NCBI RefSeq assembly: GCF_958979055.1
Contig: NC_084886.1
Location: 8,951,154 to 9,015,153, forward strand
Source: Alnus glutinosa
Lineage: Eukaryota; Streptophyta; Magnoliopsida; Fagales; Betulaceae
Direction: 5' to 3'
Length of the DNA stretch: 64,000 bases
Shown: positions 9,601 to 20,074 of the stretch, piece after piece
Layout: every line of letters begins with the position of its first letter
Numbering within the stretch: position 1 is the stretch's first letter
The notes under the pieces: generated by a model
Database searches by the model: none
What the model saw: the letters and a program-made list of their open reading frames with translations, nothing else
Told to the model about the DNA's origin: nothing
Position numbers and translations under genes: made by a program

Positions 9601-12600
9601 TCAATGGCGGTGCCTGTTCCGGTCCCGATCACGGTCCCTGTCCCTGTCCCTGTCCCGGCCATATTCTCTATCTCTGTCATTATCATAGTCCCGCTCCCGA
9701 TCTTTTGCATTATCTCTCTCTCTACTTCGACTCCGACGCCGGTCCCTGCCATCTCGTTCTCTGTGCTTGCTACTCTCCCTATCATCCCGATCCCTTCCTC
9801 TGTCTCTGCTTCTCTCTTGCCTATCTCTTTCCATCACGCCTGCAACAATTTTTGTACAAAAAAAGTACATGTTGAACAACACATGAATGACAAATATTCA
9901 TAATGTTTCGGTACTAACAGCAATATTTTTACAATAACAGAATGATTCCATGACGTGCGGAAATCCTATAGATATTTGAGCTATTAAGAATGCACCAAGC
10001 TACATTTAACAGCATAGAAATACAAGCAAAACTACTCTTACAAAAGTGCTTATCTAAAACAAGTGATTGCTGATCATGTGTTGAACCTTTACAACATTAG
10101 CAGTGTGCCAGCCTGTTTAATCTATCAAAGCAATGATAAGTAAGGAATTTCAAAAAGGAAAAGAAGATTATATCAGCTCAACAAAATGCATTTCTAATAC
10201 CAATGTTTCTCTACAAGCCTTTCAAACAACCAAAACCAACCTGGTAAAGACAAAATATTACTAAAAACTCTCAGAGATGAGGTAGGGAACTAAGACCTCA
10301 TAGCAGAAGAGGGGGAAGGGGAGTATTTGGCCCATGCTACCATTTTATTAATAAACAGTTATATAAAAATAAAAAAGATTAAACAAATGATGCTCGCCAA
10401 TATATTGCATATTTGACATGAACAAACAGCTGAAAGAGGCCCATAAACCAGAATGGCAATGTCGGCCAAATTTCCACAAATCAGCTTGAGCAAACTTTTG
10501 CAAACAAATAGCATTTGATTGAATAAATAAGTACTACGGAAAAAAGAAAAGATAATACTCGTATGCTTCAAGTCTAAGAAAAATTCCAATAATTTTTGGT
10601 CATTACAAGAAACAGACATCATTACTTGCCATGAGGCAGCATCATATAAGCCTCAAAATATAGCATTGATGTAACTTCAAAATATAAAAAGACCCTTTAA
10701 GACTGCAAATAATAAAATTTACACTGGGCATCAAAATACCTTAACCACAACAAATTAAAATCCCACCTGCATTTGGAGCGATGGTTACAAATAGCTACGT
10801 TATAGATTAACATATCATCAATATACTAGCCATTTTTCACTTTCTTACAAGTAACAACCATGTGTTTTTGTTTTTCTAATTTTTTTTTTTTTGAAACTCA
10901 TTTGCATGTAATTGTTGTGCACGACTGCAACTTGATGTTCACCAAACAGATACGAATTGAAGCTTTGTGAGGCCATCTCGCACTGACTAGGGATGGTACT
11001 CAGACACATACTATGCCACCCATAATGGTGAACAATCAACACCTTTCTCGATCCTGAAAATTCTAAATTTCACAAAAAAAAAAAAAAAAAAAAAAAAGCA
11101 AAATTTTAACCTGCATTCAGTAAATTTGTACTTGTAGTTGCCAGCTTGACAAGGGAAACTAAAATAAATGTAGCACTTCTAGTTTCTTCTTTTGATAAGT
11201 TAAAAGTTTGCACTTCATTGTTTCAGCTGATGTCAATATTTTTTCAATGAGAATATTTCAGTATTTCTGCCAAAATCCTTAACCATATCTATCAGATAAA
11301 GGATTCTCAGTTACCATTTCTGTGGATTAAATCACACAATATGAACCCATAACGAGCTGGCTGATGAACCTGGACAGCCTATTCTAGAGGAGCCATAACG
11401 GGCTGGCTGATGAACCTGGATGGCCTATTCTAGAGGAGCCCAATCTGTTTGGTTTTCTATCAACTCAAATTGCCTTGTAGGGCATCGCATGCAAAAAAAA
11501 AAAATGTCTTCTAATATGGACACTTGTCATTTAATCTCAAAGAATGCACTAAAGAGAATCAGTTGTGCTTAAAAATGTAAGATATACCTAGTTCCTCAAC
11601 CTCCCATCCAGCACGCCCAGAACCTGGTAGCGCTCGTCCGGCTTCAGCTTGCTGCGCTTTAGCACGGAACTTTTTCTTCAGATTACCAAACTCGTCATAC
11701 AACTCACCGTCATCCTGAGATTAGAAGAGAATGAATGTCAAACCAGAATAAAATAGGCAACTTCATGTAATACGGGAACAAATTAATCTTACATCTTCGG
11801 CCTCCCGCCGACGTCGCTTAATTTCTGCCAATTCTTCTTCATCAAGTTCTTTGTAACCTCCCCCACGTCCTCCTCTGTTTAACCAAGGTTAAATTGTGAT
11901 ACAGATACAAGCCAAAAAAACCAACAAATAAAATAATCAATTCCAATTGCTCGGTAATCATACGCCGCTTACCTTGCATAACAGAGTAGAAATCTATAGC
12001 TCCAATGATTTGCTATGTTACACATACAATGCGCTAACGTAGGTTTTATTCTATTGCTAGATAATTACACCCAACTCATTGAATTTCAAGCGCATAACAT
12101 TTCTTTTCTATTTCATCCCATGTTTTCATTTTCTTTCTCTTTTGTTTTTAAATAAATTCCATCACATGTTCACGTTAATAACAATGAGAGGGCGCAACGC
12201 AACTTTCTCTTCTGGTCTCTTGATGCATTGCAAGAGTTGCTCCAGTTTATCTTAATAGGTTTCAGTTCTTGATTGGCACCTAACAAATACATAAATCCAA
12301 ATAACCATCAATCCATACCTCACACCACCCTCACTGGTACCAGGTTTATTTGTGTTGCAAATATTGCATTTTGTGCGCTTTGCCCAGTTGATATTACCAC
12401 ACCTGACCAATAAAAGCAAAGAGCATAAGCAACAAGAATAATGATAGACTCATTTCAGCACATGACATGAGCATTAACTGATAGTAATGATAATATTTCT
12501 CCAACATTCATAATAGATTGAAGTTGCAACTAAAACAATCTAAGAGAACTTTCCAATCAATATAGCTTAGTGCCTACAATTAGACATTGCTATATCCAAT

Positions 12601-15262
12601 AGAAATACATATATGCACATCATGTGCTATGGCAGTTAGTGATGGCTTTTTCCTTTTTCTTGATGGTAGTTAGTGATGGCTTTACTAGTAACCAAAACCT
12701 TCAGATGTTATGGAAAATAATCATGTGCAGGCTAACCGTGATGGACAACCACTAGGACAGACATCCAGTAATAGGTAAGGGGACTAATTTTGGGTCAAGC
12801 ATAGTGTAGAGTTACACAATGTAACACCTCAATCCTACATTGAGAAGATGAATAACCCACATAGAATGAGTAAATTATAAAGGCACTCATGGGTACTAAG
12901 TCCCACATTGGTTCCTTACTATTTGAGGTTGGACTTTATAAGTAATTCTAAGAAACTTTAAATTGACTAGTCCTTTTATGTTGATATCATAGAAGTGACT
13001 AGCGCTTTCTCTGTATTGTTACAAATGGTATCAGAACCTAGTAACGCTATGCGGTACTGAAGCACTGCACGGCATGACCTAGACGAGGACGTCAGAGATT
13101 TAAGTGGGGAAGATAGTAACACTTCATTCCCACATTGAGAAGATGAATAACCCACATAAAGTAGATAGATTATAAAGGCATTCATTGGTGTTAAATCCAA
13201 TATTGGTTCCTTACTATATGAGACTGGACTCTATAAGTGATCGTAAGGAGCTCCAAATTGACTAGTCATTATGGGGTTATAGCAAAAGCCCAACAGAGCT
13301 TGTCTTCACCTTTCTGTCCCAATCTAAGGGAGTACGATAATTTAAAAAAACGAAGGGAAAACATCATCCACCCAGTCATGGGCCTCTTTGATAAAGCTTA
13401 CGTTCTACTGATGAGAGCTACTAGAAAGCTCCAAATGATCTATTACGGAAGCATCCTTAACACGAGCAATACCATGTAAATCTGAAAAGGCTTCCTTTAG
13501 GGCCTAATCCCCACACTAGAGGTCATGCCAAAATCTAATCTTGGAGTTATCTCCCACCTCAAATCTCAAATGACTTGAAAACTCCCCCCAACTCTTCCTA
13601 ATATTTTTCTATAACCCCACCCCATATGACCCATGAAACTCATTAGAACACCACCCATCCCACAAGCTGCCATATTTAGAATCCATTACGACTCCCCATA
13701 AAGCCTCTCTCATGCATATAGAGCCAAATCCACTTCCCCAAAAGAGTACTATTGAACAAGAAGTTTCGAACCTCCCAACCCTCCCTCAAAAACATTAGAG
13801 AACAAACATTAGACCGGTTTACCGAGTCAAATTTGAACTCTTCACCTTGCCAACCCCACAAGAAATCTCATTGTAACTTCTTTATACGATTGGCAACACC
13901 AACAGAGAAAGAGAAAAGAAAAATGAAATACATAGGCAAATTGGAACACAGCTGAACTTTGACAAAGATTAGACCAGTCAATTCAATAGGACACACCCTT
14001 CTGACTCCTCTTCAAGCAATATGCATGTAAATCAATCTTGACAAACAATCATCCTAAATCTCAGCTCCATTCCGATTCTAAACCACTCTTTTCCTGAAAC
14101 TAAAACTCATCAAGCCAAGAGGTTTGTGCTCTTCGGTTAATTAGTGTAATCTCTACAAGATACTACCATGTAGCTTTAAATGTGGATGGACTGCAAAATT
14201 ACCTAAAAAGATAAACCATAAAATGATTATTGAAAGATCAGGATGGCAAAAAGCATTCAAAAAATTGCATGAAAACATAAAGAAATCAGAAAAAAACAAC
14301 TTTAATTTAAAAATATATGGGCTTACATTGGACAAGGCCAATCATTTGGACCAAATAGTCCACCAGTAGCAGCACCAACTACACGGCTCTGCCCCCCTGA
14401 GTCAGGGCCACCACGTCCCCTGCCACTTCCACCAGCCCCTGCTCCACCACCAGAGGCACCAGCAGGTCGAGCACTTCCACAGCGGTTGCACACACCACGA
14501 AATGCAAAATTTACATTTGTACAACTACTGCAACAATATAATATCAACAGTCATTTGCACAACAATCATAGGAAAATGAAAATGGTGAAAAGAAGAGCAA
14601 GAAAGAGCTGCTCACCAATCTCACATCACAGACCTTGTATTCGGACACAACCAATCCCCCTCTTGTTGCCATGCTTTTCCTGAAGCATCACCCCGACCTC
14701 TTCCTCTTCCACCACCCCCATTTATATTCCAAGCATTTTCCTCTGATCCACCAAAATCACCAGCATCACCAGCATCACCAGCATCACTCGGATCTCCCCC
14801 TGAGTTATATGTGTGGTCATCTTTGTTTTTTGACTCAGCTAAATGAACTCCAATGATATGACCATGAAAATCCTTGTTGTTAAACCACTCAATAGCAGCT
14901 AATGCAGCATGTGGATCTTCATATGTTACTGTGGCATCTCCTTTTGGCTCGTTTGTCACTTTGTCTCGGTATAACCATATCTTTGGACGACCTGTTCGCT
15001 TGTCTTTCTGTGGAGTACGGAGCAACAATAAAAACAAAGGTGCACAACAACTGCGCTTCTTATATACATAAAGAAATTATATCATTGATGGTAAAACAGG
15101 AACCAGGTGCAGTTCTATACAACACCAGGTCAGACTCCATACCTTCAGTAACCCTATGGTGCCAAAATGTTCAGCCAACATATTTTCATCAGTTCCATAG
15201 GGCAAGTCGCATATATACACAGATCCATTTGAAGGGGCTCCTTTTCCTGAATAGCTTGCCAT
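9601..15262 (-). CDS. TAF15: TAF15: TFIID-associated RNA-binding protein (RRM, two RanBP2 zinc fingers, RD/RS tail)
   Basis: Nuclear FET-type protein associated with TFIID and RNA polymerase II transcription and RNA processing. Seven coding exons: 15143-15262, 14634-15007, 14327-14524, 12319-12402, 11793-11874, 11588-11714 and 9601-9839; all introns are GT-AG and the phases agree. The product is 407 aa (408 with the alternative acceptor of exon 3). The RRM spans about residues 14-95 ([10 protein letters not shown] is RNP2-like; [20 protein letters not shown] lies in the second half). A Gly/Arg-rich linker follows, then zinc finger 1 (W-x-C-x4-C...C-x2-C) split by intron 2, an RGG-like segment, and zinc finger 2 ([15 protein letters not shown]...CNIC) split by intron 3. 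The acidic/KRRR helix is followed by a tail of RD/RE/RS dipeptides. Finger spacing and order match plant TAF15 (Arabidopsis At1g50300, recalled). Intron 3 carries a TRIM element and a LINE piece. Confidence 0.95.
11347..11438. repeat. 46-bp tandem duplication in TAF15 intron 6
   Basis: Two adjacent 46-bp units, each starting CCATAACG(A/G)GCTGGCTGATG and ending TCTAGAGGAG, with a few differences. It lies in the intron upstream of the last TAF15 exon, with no coding effect. Confidence 0.85.
12820..13280 (+). mobile_element. TRIM retrotransposon (short LTRs, tRNA-Met primer site), 3' LTR truncated
   Basis: The left LTR (12820-13023, 204 bp) starts TGTAACACC and ends GTTACA. A primer-binding site TGGTATCAGAACC (13026-13038) follows, complementary to the initiator tRNA-Met 3' end as in many plant LTR elements. 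After about 75 bp of internal DNA the LTR sequence repeats from about 13115 and is cut off near 13280. There is no coding capacity. A solo LTR of the same family sits at 62041-62249. The element lies inside TAF15 intron 3. Confidence 0.8.
13480..13985 (-). mobile_element. LINE ORF2 fragment (3' part of RT ORF) in TAF15 intron 3
   Basis: On the minus strand the translation contains [19 protein letters not shown], resembling the stretch after the reverse transcriptase domain of plant L1 ORF2 (usual form LLGKWLWR...). The nucleotide sequence parallels 47140-47620 of the longer LINE in PRP40C. Frameshifts and missing ends make it a dead fragment. It lies in the sense direction of TAF15. Confidence 0.75.
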
Positions 15263-16828
15263 TGTGCTCCAATTTCATGAAGTTAAAGTAAATAGAACAA
15301 CCACCAAACTCTATAAAAAGACATAATGGCGTAGCTGAGATAAGTTGTTCAAAGAAATTACAATAGCAGAAATATATCAGCAGAAAAGGAAATTCACTTC
15401 TGATTGGAACTAAAAAGGCATTGGTCATAATTTTTTGTTGACAAGTAATTGGGCCCAAGGGGAAGGGGAAGGGGAAAAAAACATTGGTCATAATTAGAAG
15501 CCCAAGAACCAATGAACAAAAAAAAAAGCTTTATATAACACACAATTGCAAGCAGCAAACACTATTCAGACTCATAAGATGGCAATTAAAACCACTATTT
15601 TTTTATTTTATTTTTTTAAGAATTTATCACATCTGCCAATCCACTTTTGTGTCTTATTCATGTCCATGCTTCAATCAAATTTCTTTAGTTATTTCTAATG
15701 TAGATACTACAGCAGAACAAAACAGTTTTTTTTTTTCTCTCTAGAGCGTCAAACATGCATCTAATGGGCCTCGTAAACCCACAAACTTACTCTCCATCCC
15801 ATTCTTGTGAAGGGAAGAAGTTTCATGTAAGCTACTAAGCTAGAGATTGGAAGCATAAAACACAGTTAAAAAAACTGCAAGATAGACAAAGGTATTTAGA
15901 AAGTAATCTTACACTTATATTTTAGTTTTTACACGAACTAATGTAGAAGTTAATCTCTTTAGATTTCAAAAAATAAAAATAAAAAACTTCACTGAAAAGT
16001 ATAGCCGATTTAAAGCACAAAGCCGCTGCAGCATTCAAAAATCCAAGATTACAACTAAATGAGACAAGTAGATGATATGGATGACAAATACGCTAAGAAT
16101 AACGACTTTTTGAGAAGTAAAGCGATTGCAGACATATTTCTAGCTCTTAGAAACGTGGAGAGTTTTAGTGGCCATAAAGAAGGTTAAATTTGTGGTTTAT
16201 TGGTCACCACGTATTACGTATAACAATGAATTCTAATTTTAGGTAAGAAATATTCTGAAAATCTGTAGTACGAGTGCATCAACTAAGCCTTTCCAAGTGA
16301 CCTTATTTTATAAGATTCTTTTATCAAATTTTGTGCAACAGATTCAATTAAAAATGCATATGGTGCATTTAGTACTACTAAAAGAAGTTCCAAAAGAAAA
16401 TAATATCCCATTTACAATTCTTTCTGCAACCATATCTACAATAATATGATATTTTTCAGCTATCTATCACTTGATACATTGGCTTTTTTCTCTTTAAAAT
16501 GTTGTGACATAAATGTAAGTAACAATTCAAACAAAGCATAAATTAACTTCAAAACAGCACCTACAAACCAAATCTAAGAATCCAACCACATACATAGACC
16601 AATCACACTAATGTTTTTGGTAAAATCAGTCAGATTTACAGGATAACGTCCCAAAGACAAAAAATAAAATAAAATAAGATGGGATAAAAAAATAATTTCT
16701 ATTCTTAACGGCATAAAAAATAACGTAAAATCAAGAATTTCAATTTCATAATGCATGTGTATATATTAATTGAAATCTTAGAATATTTAGGCTAGAATCA
16801 ATTATAAAATGAGAAAAAGAAGTTAATA
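15263..16828. other. TAF15 upstream region, no gene seen
   Basis: AT-rich sequence with poly-T/A tracts. It may include a TAF15 5'-UTR intron if the leader starts in the block at 16829-17260. No ORF here has recognisable domains. Confidence 0.45.
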
Positions 16829-17260
16829 TTGGCTACGAAAACTAATCTCGGTGCTAATCTCAGTACTTCCGAACAAAATTTCAAAGAGGGGAATATGGTG
16901 GAAGCTAATTGTGAACCTAAGATTCCACGTTATTCATGGCATGATACGAGTACTGGCATGAGATCTGGGCACGAGAAGATAAAGATGAAGAAGAAGAAAA
17001 ATAGAAGAACGACCTCCGCTGAGGATGCATTCCTTGAGACTCTTGGCCCGTCGCGATTCGCTTCAGAGGTTCAGCTTCAAATCCACGGGTGCGAAAGCAG
17101 AGAAGACGAACCGAGGAATTGGGGAAACCAGATTCAGGGGCAGGAGCGAACAAGGGTTAGGCCCGTTAGGGGCTTTTGTTTGGACGGAAGTAAACAACAT
17201 AGATGAACGGCACCGTTTCGACATTGAAGTTAATTCGCGGCTGCGACCATTTCTATAATT
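16829..17260. promoter_or_regulatory. GC-richer block, possible TAF15 leader/promoter
   Basis: In an AT-rich spacer this stretch is distinctly GC-richer and has ORFs of 125 aa (plus, 16829-17206) and 78 aa (minus, 16917-17153), neither with a known domain. Its position about 1.6 kb upstream of the TAF15 start and its composition suggest a transcribed leader exon or promoter of TAF15 on the minus strand. An unknown small gene on either strand is the alternative. Transcript data are needed to decide. Confidence 0.3.
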
Positions 17261-18516
17261 TAGTTTTCTCTCTTTTTTTATTATTATTTTTAATAAATAA
17301 ATAAATATATATATAAGTTGGAAGTAAGGAAACATGGAAGTAAAGCTATACTCTCCAAAAAGAACACATTTGGACAAAATAATTTTCTTGAAAATCAATT
17401 TTTTGTAAAGTGCATTGTTAAAAAAATAAATAAATAATATTAAAACTGAAATATTTTGATAGAGATACATGTTTGATTTGGGTGCTCTAAAAATTGTTAA
17501 AAAAACAGAAAATTTGCCACGTTGGCACGTTCATATTTCCATAAGGAAAATGAAAATAAAACATGCAAACTCACAAAACATACATTCCAAGTTTCGTATT
17601 TATTTGCATAACTTAGGGCATTTTGGGTACAGTTTTATTTTTTATTTTTAAAACGTGTTTGGTTCAGATTTTAAATTTAGGGTTCGTTTGAATGTGTAAT
17701 TTTTTTATATTATATTATACTATTATTTATTATATTCAAAATTACGAAGATTGGAAATGTGAAGTAAATTGAATATAATTTAGAAAAGTAAAATGAAAAA
17801 AAAAATCTAAAATCTAAAATTGTAAAATAAAAAAAAATGAAGAAAAAAAGGGGTGGCTCAAACACATGAGAGTGGCCATCCGACCACTCCTAGGTTATTC
17901 TTATTTATTTATTATTATTTTGTTTTCTGTTTTTTATTTTTTTTAGTCTGAGTTGAATTTTTTTGAGTTAAGTTAAAAACGAGTAGGATAAAATCCGAGT
18001 AATTCTACAGAAAGTATCTATTTTGTTGAAAATATTGCACACCAGTAAAATTACAAATCATACCTGCTAATATCCAATGATGAATACTTTTTTTGTTTTG
18101 TAAGTAATTATTGATGAAATTACAAACACTTTGACAACAATCATATATATTTACTTTACAAATATATCCAATGATGAATACTCTTTTTATTTGTAATTAG
18201 GCTTAAAGGCATATTTGGTACCTGTGATTTAAAAATTCTATTTTTTAGTATCTTAGTTTTATTTCGCTTCAAATATGATACCTGCGTTAGTACCTTCGTC
18301 TATTTTTTCGTCTAAATTTTAACGGATTGCCACGTGTCAACAAATGAGGGCTGACATGTGGCACAATATAAAAAAATTAAAAACCTTTAAAAATTAATTA
18401 AAAAATTAAAATTAATAAACTCATTTTGGCTAAGGGGATGCTTATCCCCTTAGCCGGCCTAGGTGGCCACAGGTAAACATCTAGTATACTTTGTATTAAT
18501 GCAATAGATGTTGGCC
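17261..18516. other. AT-rich spacer with repeat-derived sequence
   Basis: Mostly poly-A/T-rich DNA. The stretch around 18210-18370 (ATTTGGTACCTGTG..., CCACGTGTCA) has the look of a dispersed plant repeat that I cannot name. A perfect 12-bp stem with a 4-nt loop (GGCTAAGGGGAT/ATCCCCTTAGCC) lies at 18428-18455. No gene is seen. Confidence 0.45.
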
Positions 18517-18699
18517 AAAGTAAACATGAGCAACATCGTGTATTGTATAAATTAAGCATTAATTATTAATACGAAGTATCCAATGTTCATAAATTTAAAA
18601 TAAAAATACAAAGTATTCCGCACATCTTTCTTTATTTCTTACGTAGTAAAGAGAACCAACAAATTAGTATCCAACGTTCAAAAACTAATAATAATAAAA

Positions 18700-18731
<32 letters not shown>

Positions 18732-18804
18732 GAAGAAGAAGAAGAAAGAAAGAAAGAAGAAGAAGAAGAATACAAAGCATCATGCACGTCTCACCTTATT
18801 TATT

Positions 18805-19857
18805 CTTTTTTTTTAAAAAAAAAAAAAAAAACAAATTGGCAAGGCCAGCAAATTTCATTACAGGAATAAAGATCACAGTGAATAAAGATACAAAATCCCC
18901 ACACACAAAGCCAGGAAAAATCCTGACTTAAAGCAGCTACCAAAATAATAAACAAACATCACAAGAACAAATATTTGAGCCTCTCCTTACAATAAAGCAC
19001 ATCCTATCTAAAGAAATGAGGGCCGATCTAGCTCCGAAGCCATCTAAATGCTCAAGTAAAATCTGATCATTACAATGGTAGATTGTGAAAAGAGACCAAG
19101 AATATACAAACGACATGAAAACCACCAAGCAATCGGCGTAAGGAAAATCGTTGTCGGAGCTGGCGCATGTGAAACACACGCCCTCTCCGCGAAACCTCCA
19201 AGCAGCAGACAGCCTCCTTAACCACAATCCTCACCAACCAAGACCGAAATGTACAAGCCGTGGCCCACACGCACTGGTCCAGGGAGGAAAAACTCCCTAG
19301 CGCGTGCAGGCCACACGCCAATTAGGATAGAGAAGCACAGTCGCGTCTTAAGCCTACAGGACTGGAGCACACCGACAACCACCACAGGGAGGTGCGTGAC
19401 GATAAAAACCTGATCAAAGCACACAAATCTAGCATCAAGAAAAAACACCCAAAGCAAGCACAGCTATATAAGTTTCGCCAGAGACACACCCACAACCAAC
19501 CATCCCTACAAACCAGAAACAGATAAGTCTTCTGCCAAAAGATAAACAATAAAGAAAAGAAAACCGAAAAACAACTCCATAGCCAAAGCTAAGAGAAAAG
19601 CCAGCCTCTACCGAAACAAGTCAGGAGGAACAAAACCCACAAACAGCCCTAATGGCTAAGGGAAAAACCTAGCCTCCACTGGAGCAAGACCAGGGAGGAA
19701 ACAAAACGCCCTTACCCTAGAAGGCAAGGGGTAAACTAGCACCAGGAGGGGGAGGCTTCCCCCGCGAAACCAGCTCCTCGAACTCTCTCTCTCTGTGAAA
19801 AGATTTGGAGACTCTCTCTCTAAAAAGCTATGGAACAGTCTTTAAAAATAGAAAATA
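18805..19857 (-). mobile_element. Non-LTR retroposon, about 1.05 kb, no RT, 16-bp target-site duplication
   Basis: Flanked by 16-bp direct repeats differing at one base (TCTCAC[C/T]TTATTTATT at 18789-18804 and 19858-19873). The matching place in unit 2 (about 25705-25722) is uninterrupted, which proves an insertion. An A-rich tail, seen as T then A runs at 18805-18832 on the plus strand, puts the 3' end on the left, so the element is in minus orientation. Minus-strand ORFs (for example 19218-19457) have no RT or endonuclease motif. It is best read as an RT-less LINE derivative. Confidence 0.75.
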
Positions 19858-19995
19858 TCTCACTTTATTTATTACATAGTAAAGAGAACTAACTAATTTT
19901 TCTCCTTCGCCTTGCAATTTTCTACGTACCTTTGAATGTAGCCTGATCCTGCTCGATCTGAACCGATAACATTAAGCATAAACATAAGAATCTTG

Positions 19996-19999
<4 letters not shown>

Positions 20000-20071
<72 letters not shown>
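20000..20071. repeat. (TA)n microsatellite
   Basis: Uninterrupted TA run. The same run, shorter, exists at the homologous place in unit 2 (25851-25870), so it predates the gypsy insertion that sits beside it. Confidence 0.95.
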
Positions 20072-20072
<1 letters not shown>

Positions 20073-20074
20073 AA

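Noticed and set aside
9504..9903. Plus-strand ORFs opposite the last TAF15 exon
   Set aside because: They are antisense shadows of the RD/RS repeat; the minus-strand frame matches TAF15 and splices in phase.
11347..11438. Tandem repeats considered as a CRISPR-like array
   Set aside because: Only two adjacent units without spacers, in a plant intron.
14525..14527. First AG of the TAF15 intron 2 acceptor as the main site
   Set aside because: It would give C-x5-C in zinc finger 1; the second AG restores the family spacing, so I used 14524 as the exon start and kept the first as an alternative.
19994..20000. LTR start at TGTAATATATA beside the gypsy remnant
   Set aside because: The same CTTGTAATATATA sequence occurs at the empty site in unit 2 (about 25848), so it is host DNA; the LTR must begin after the TA run.
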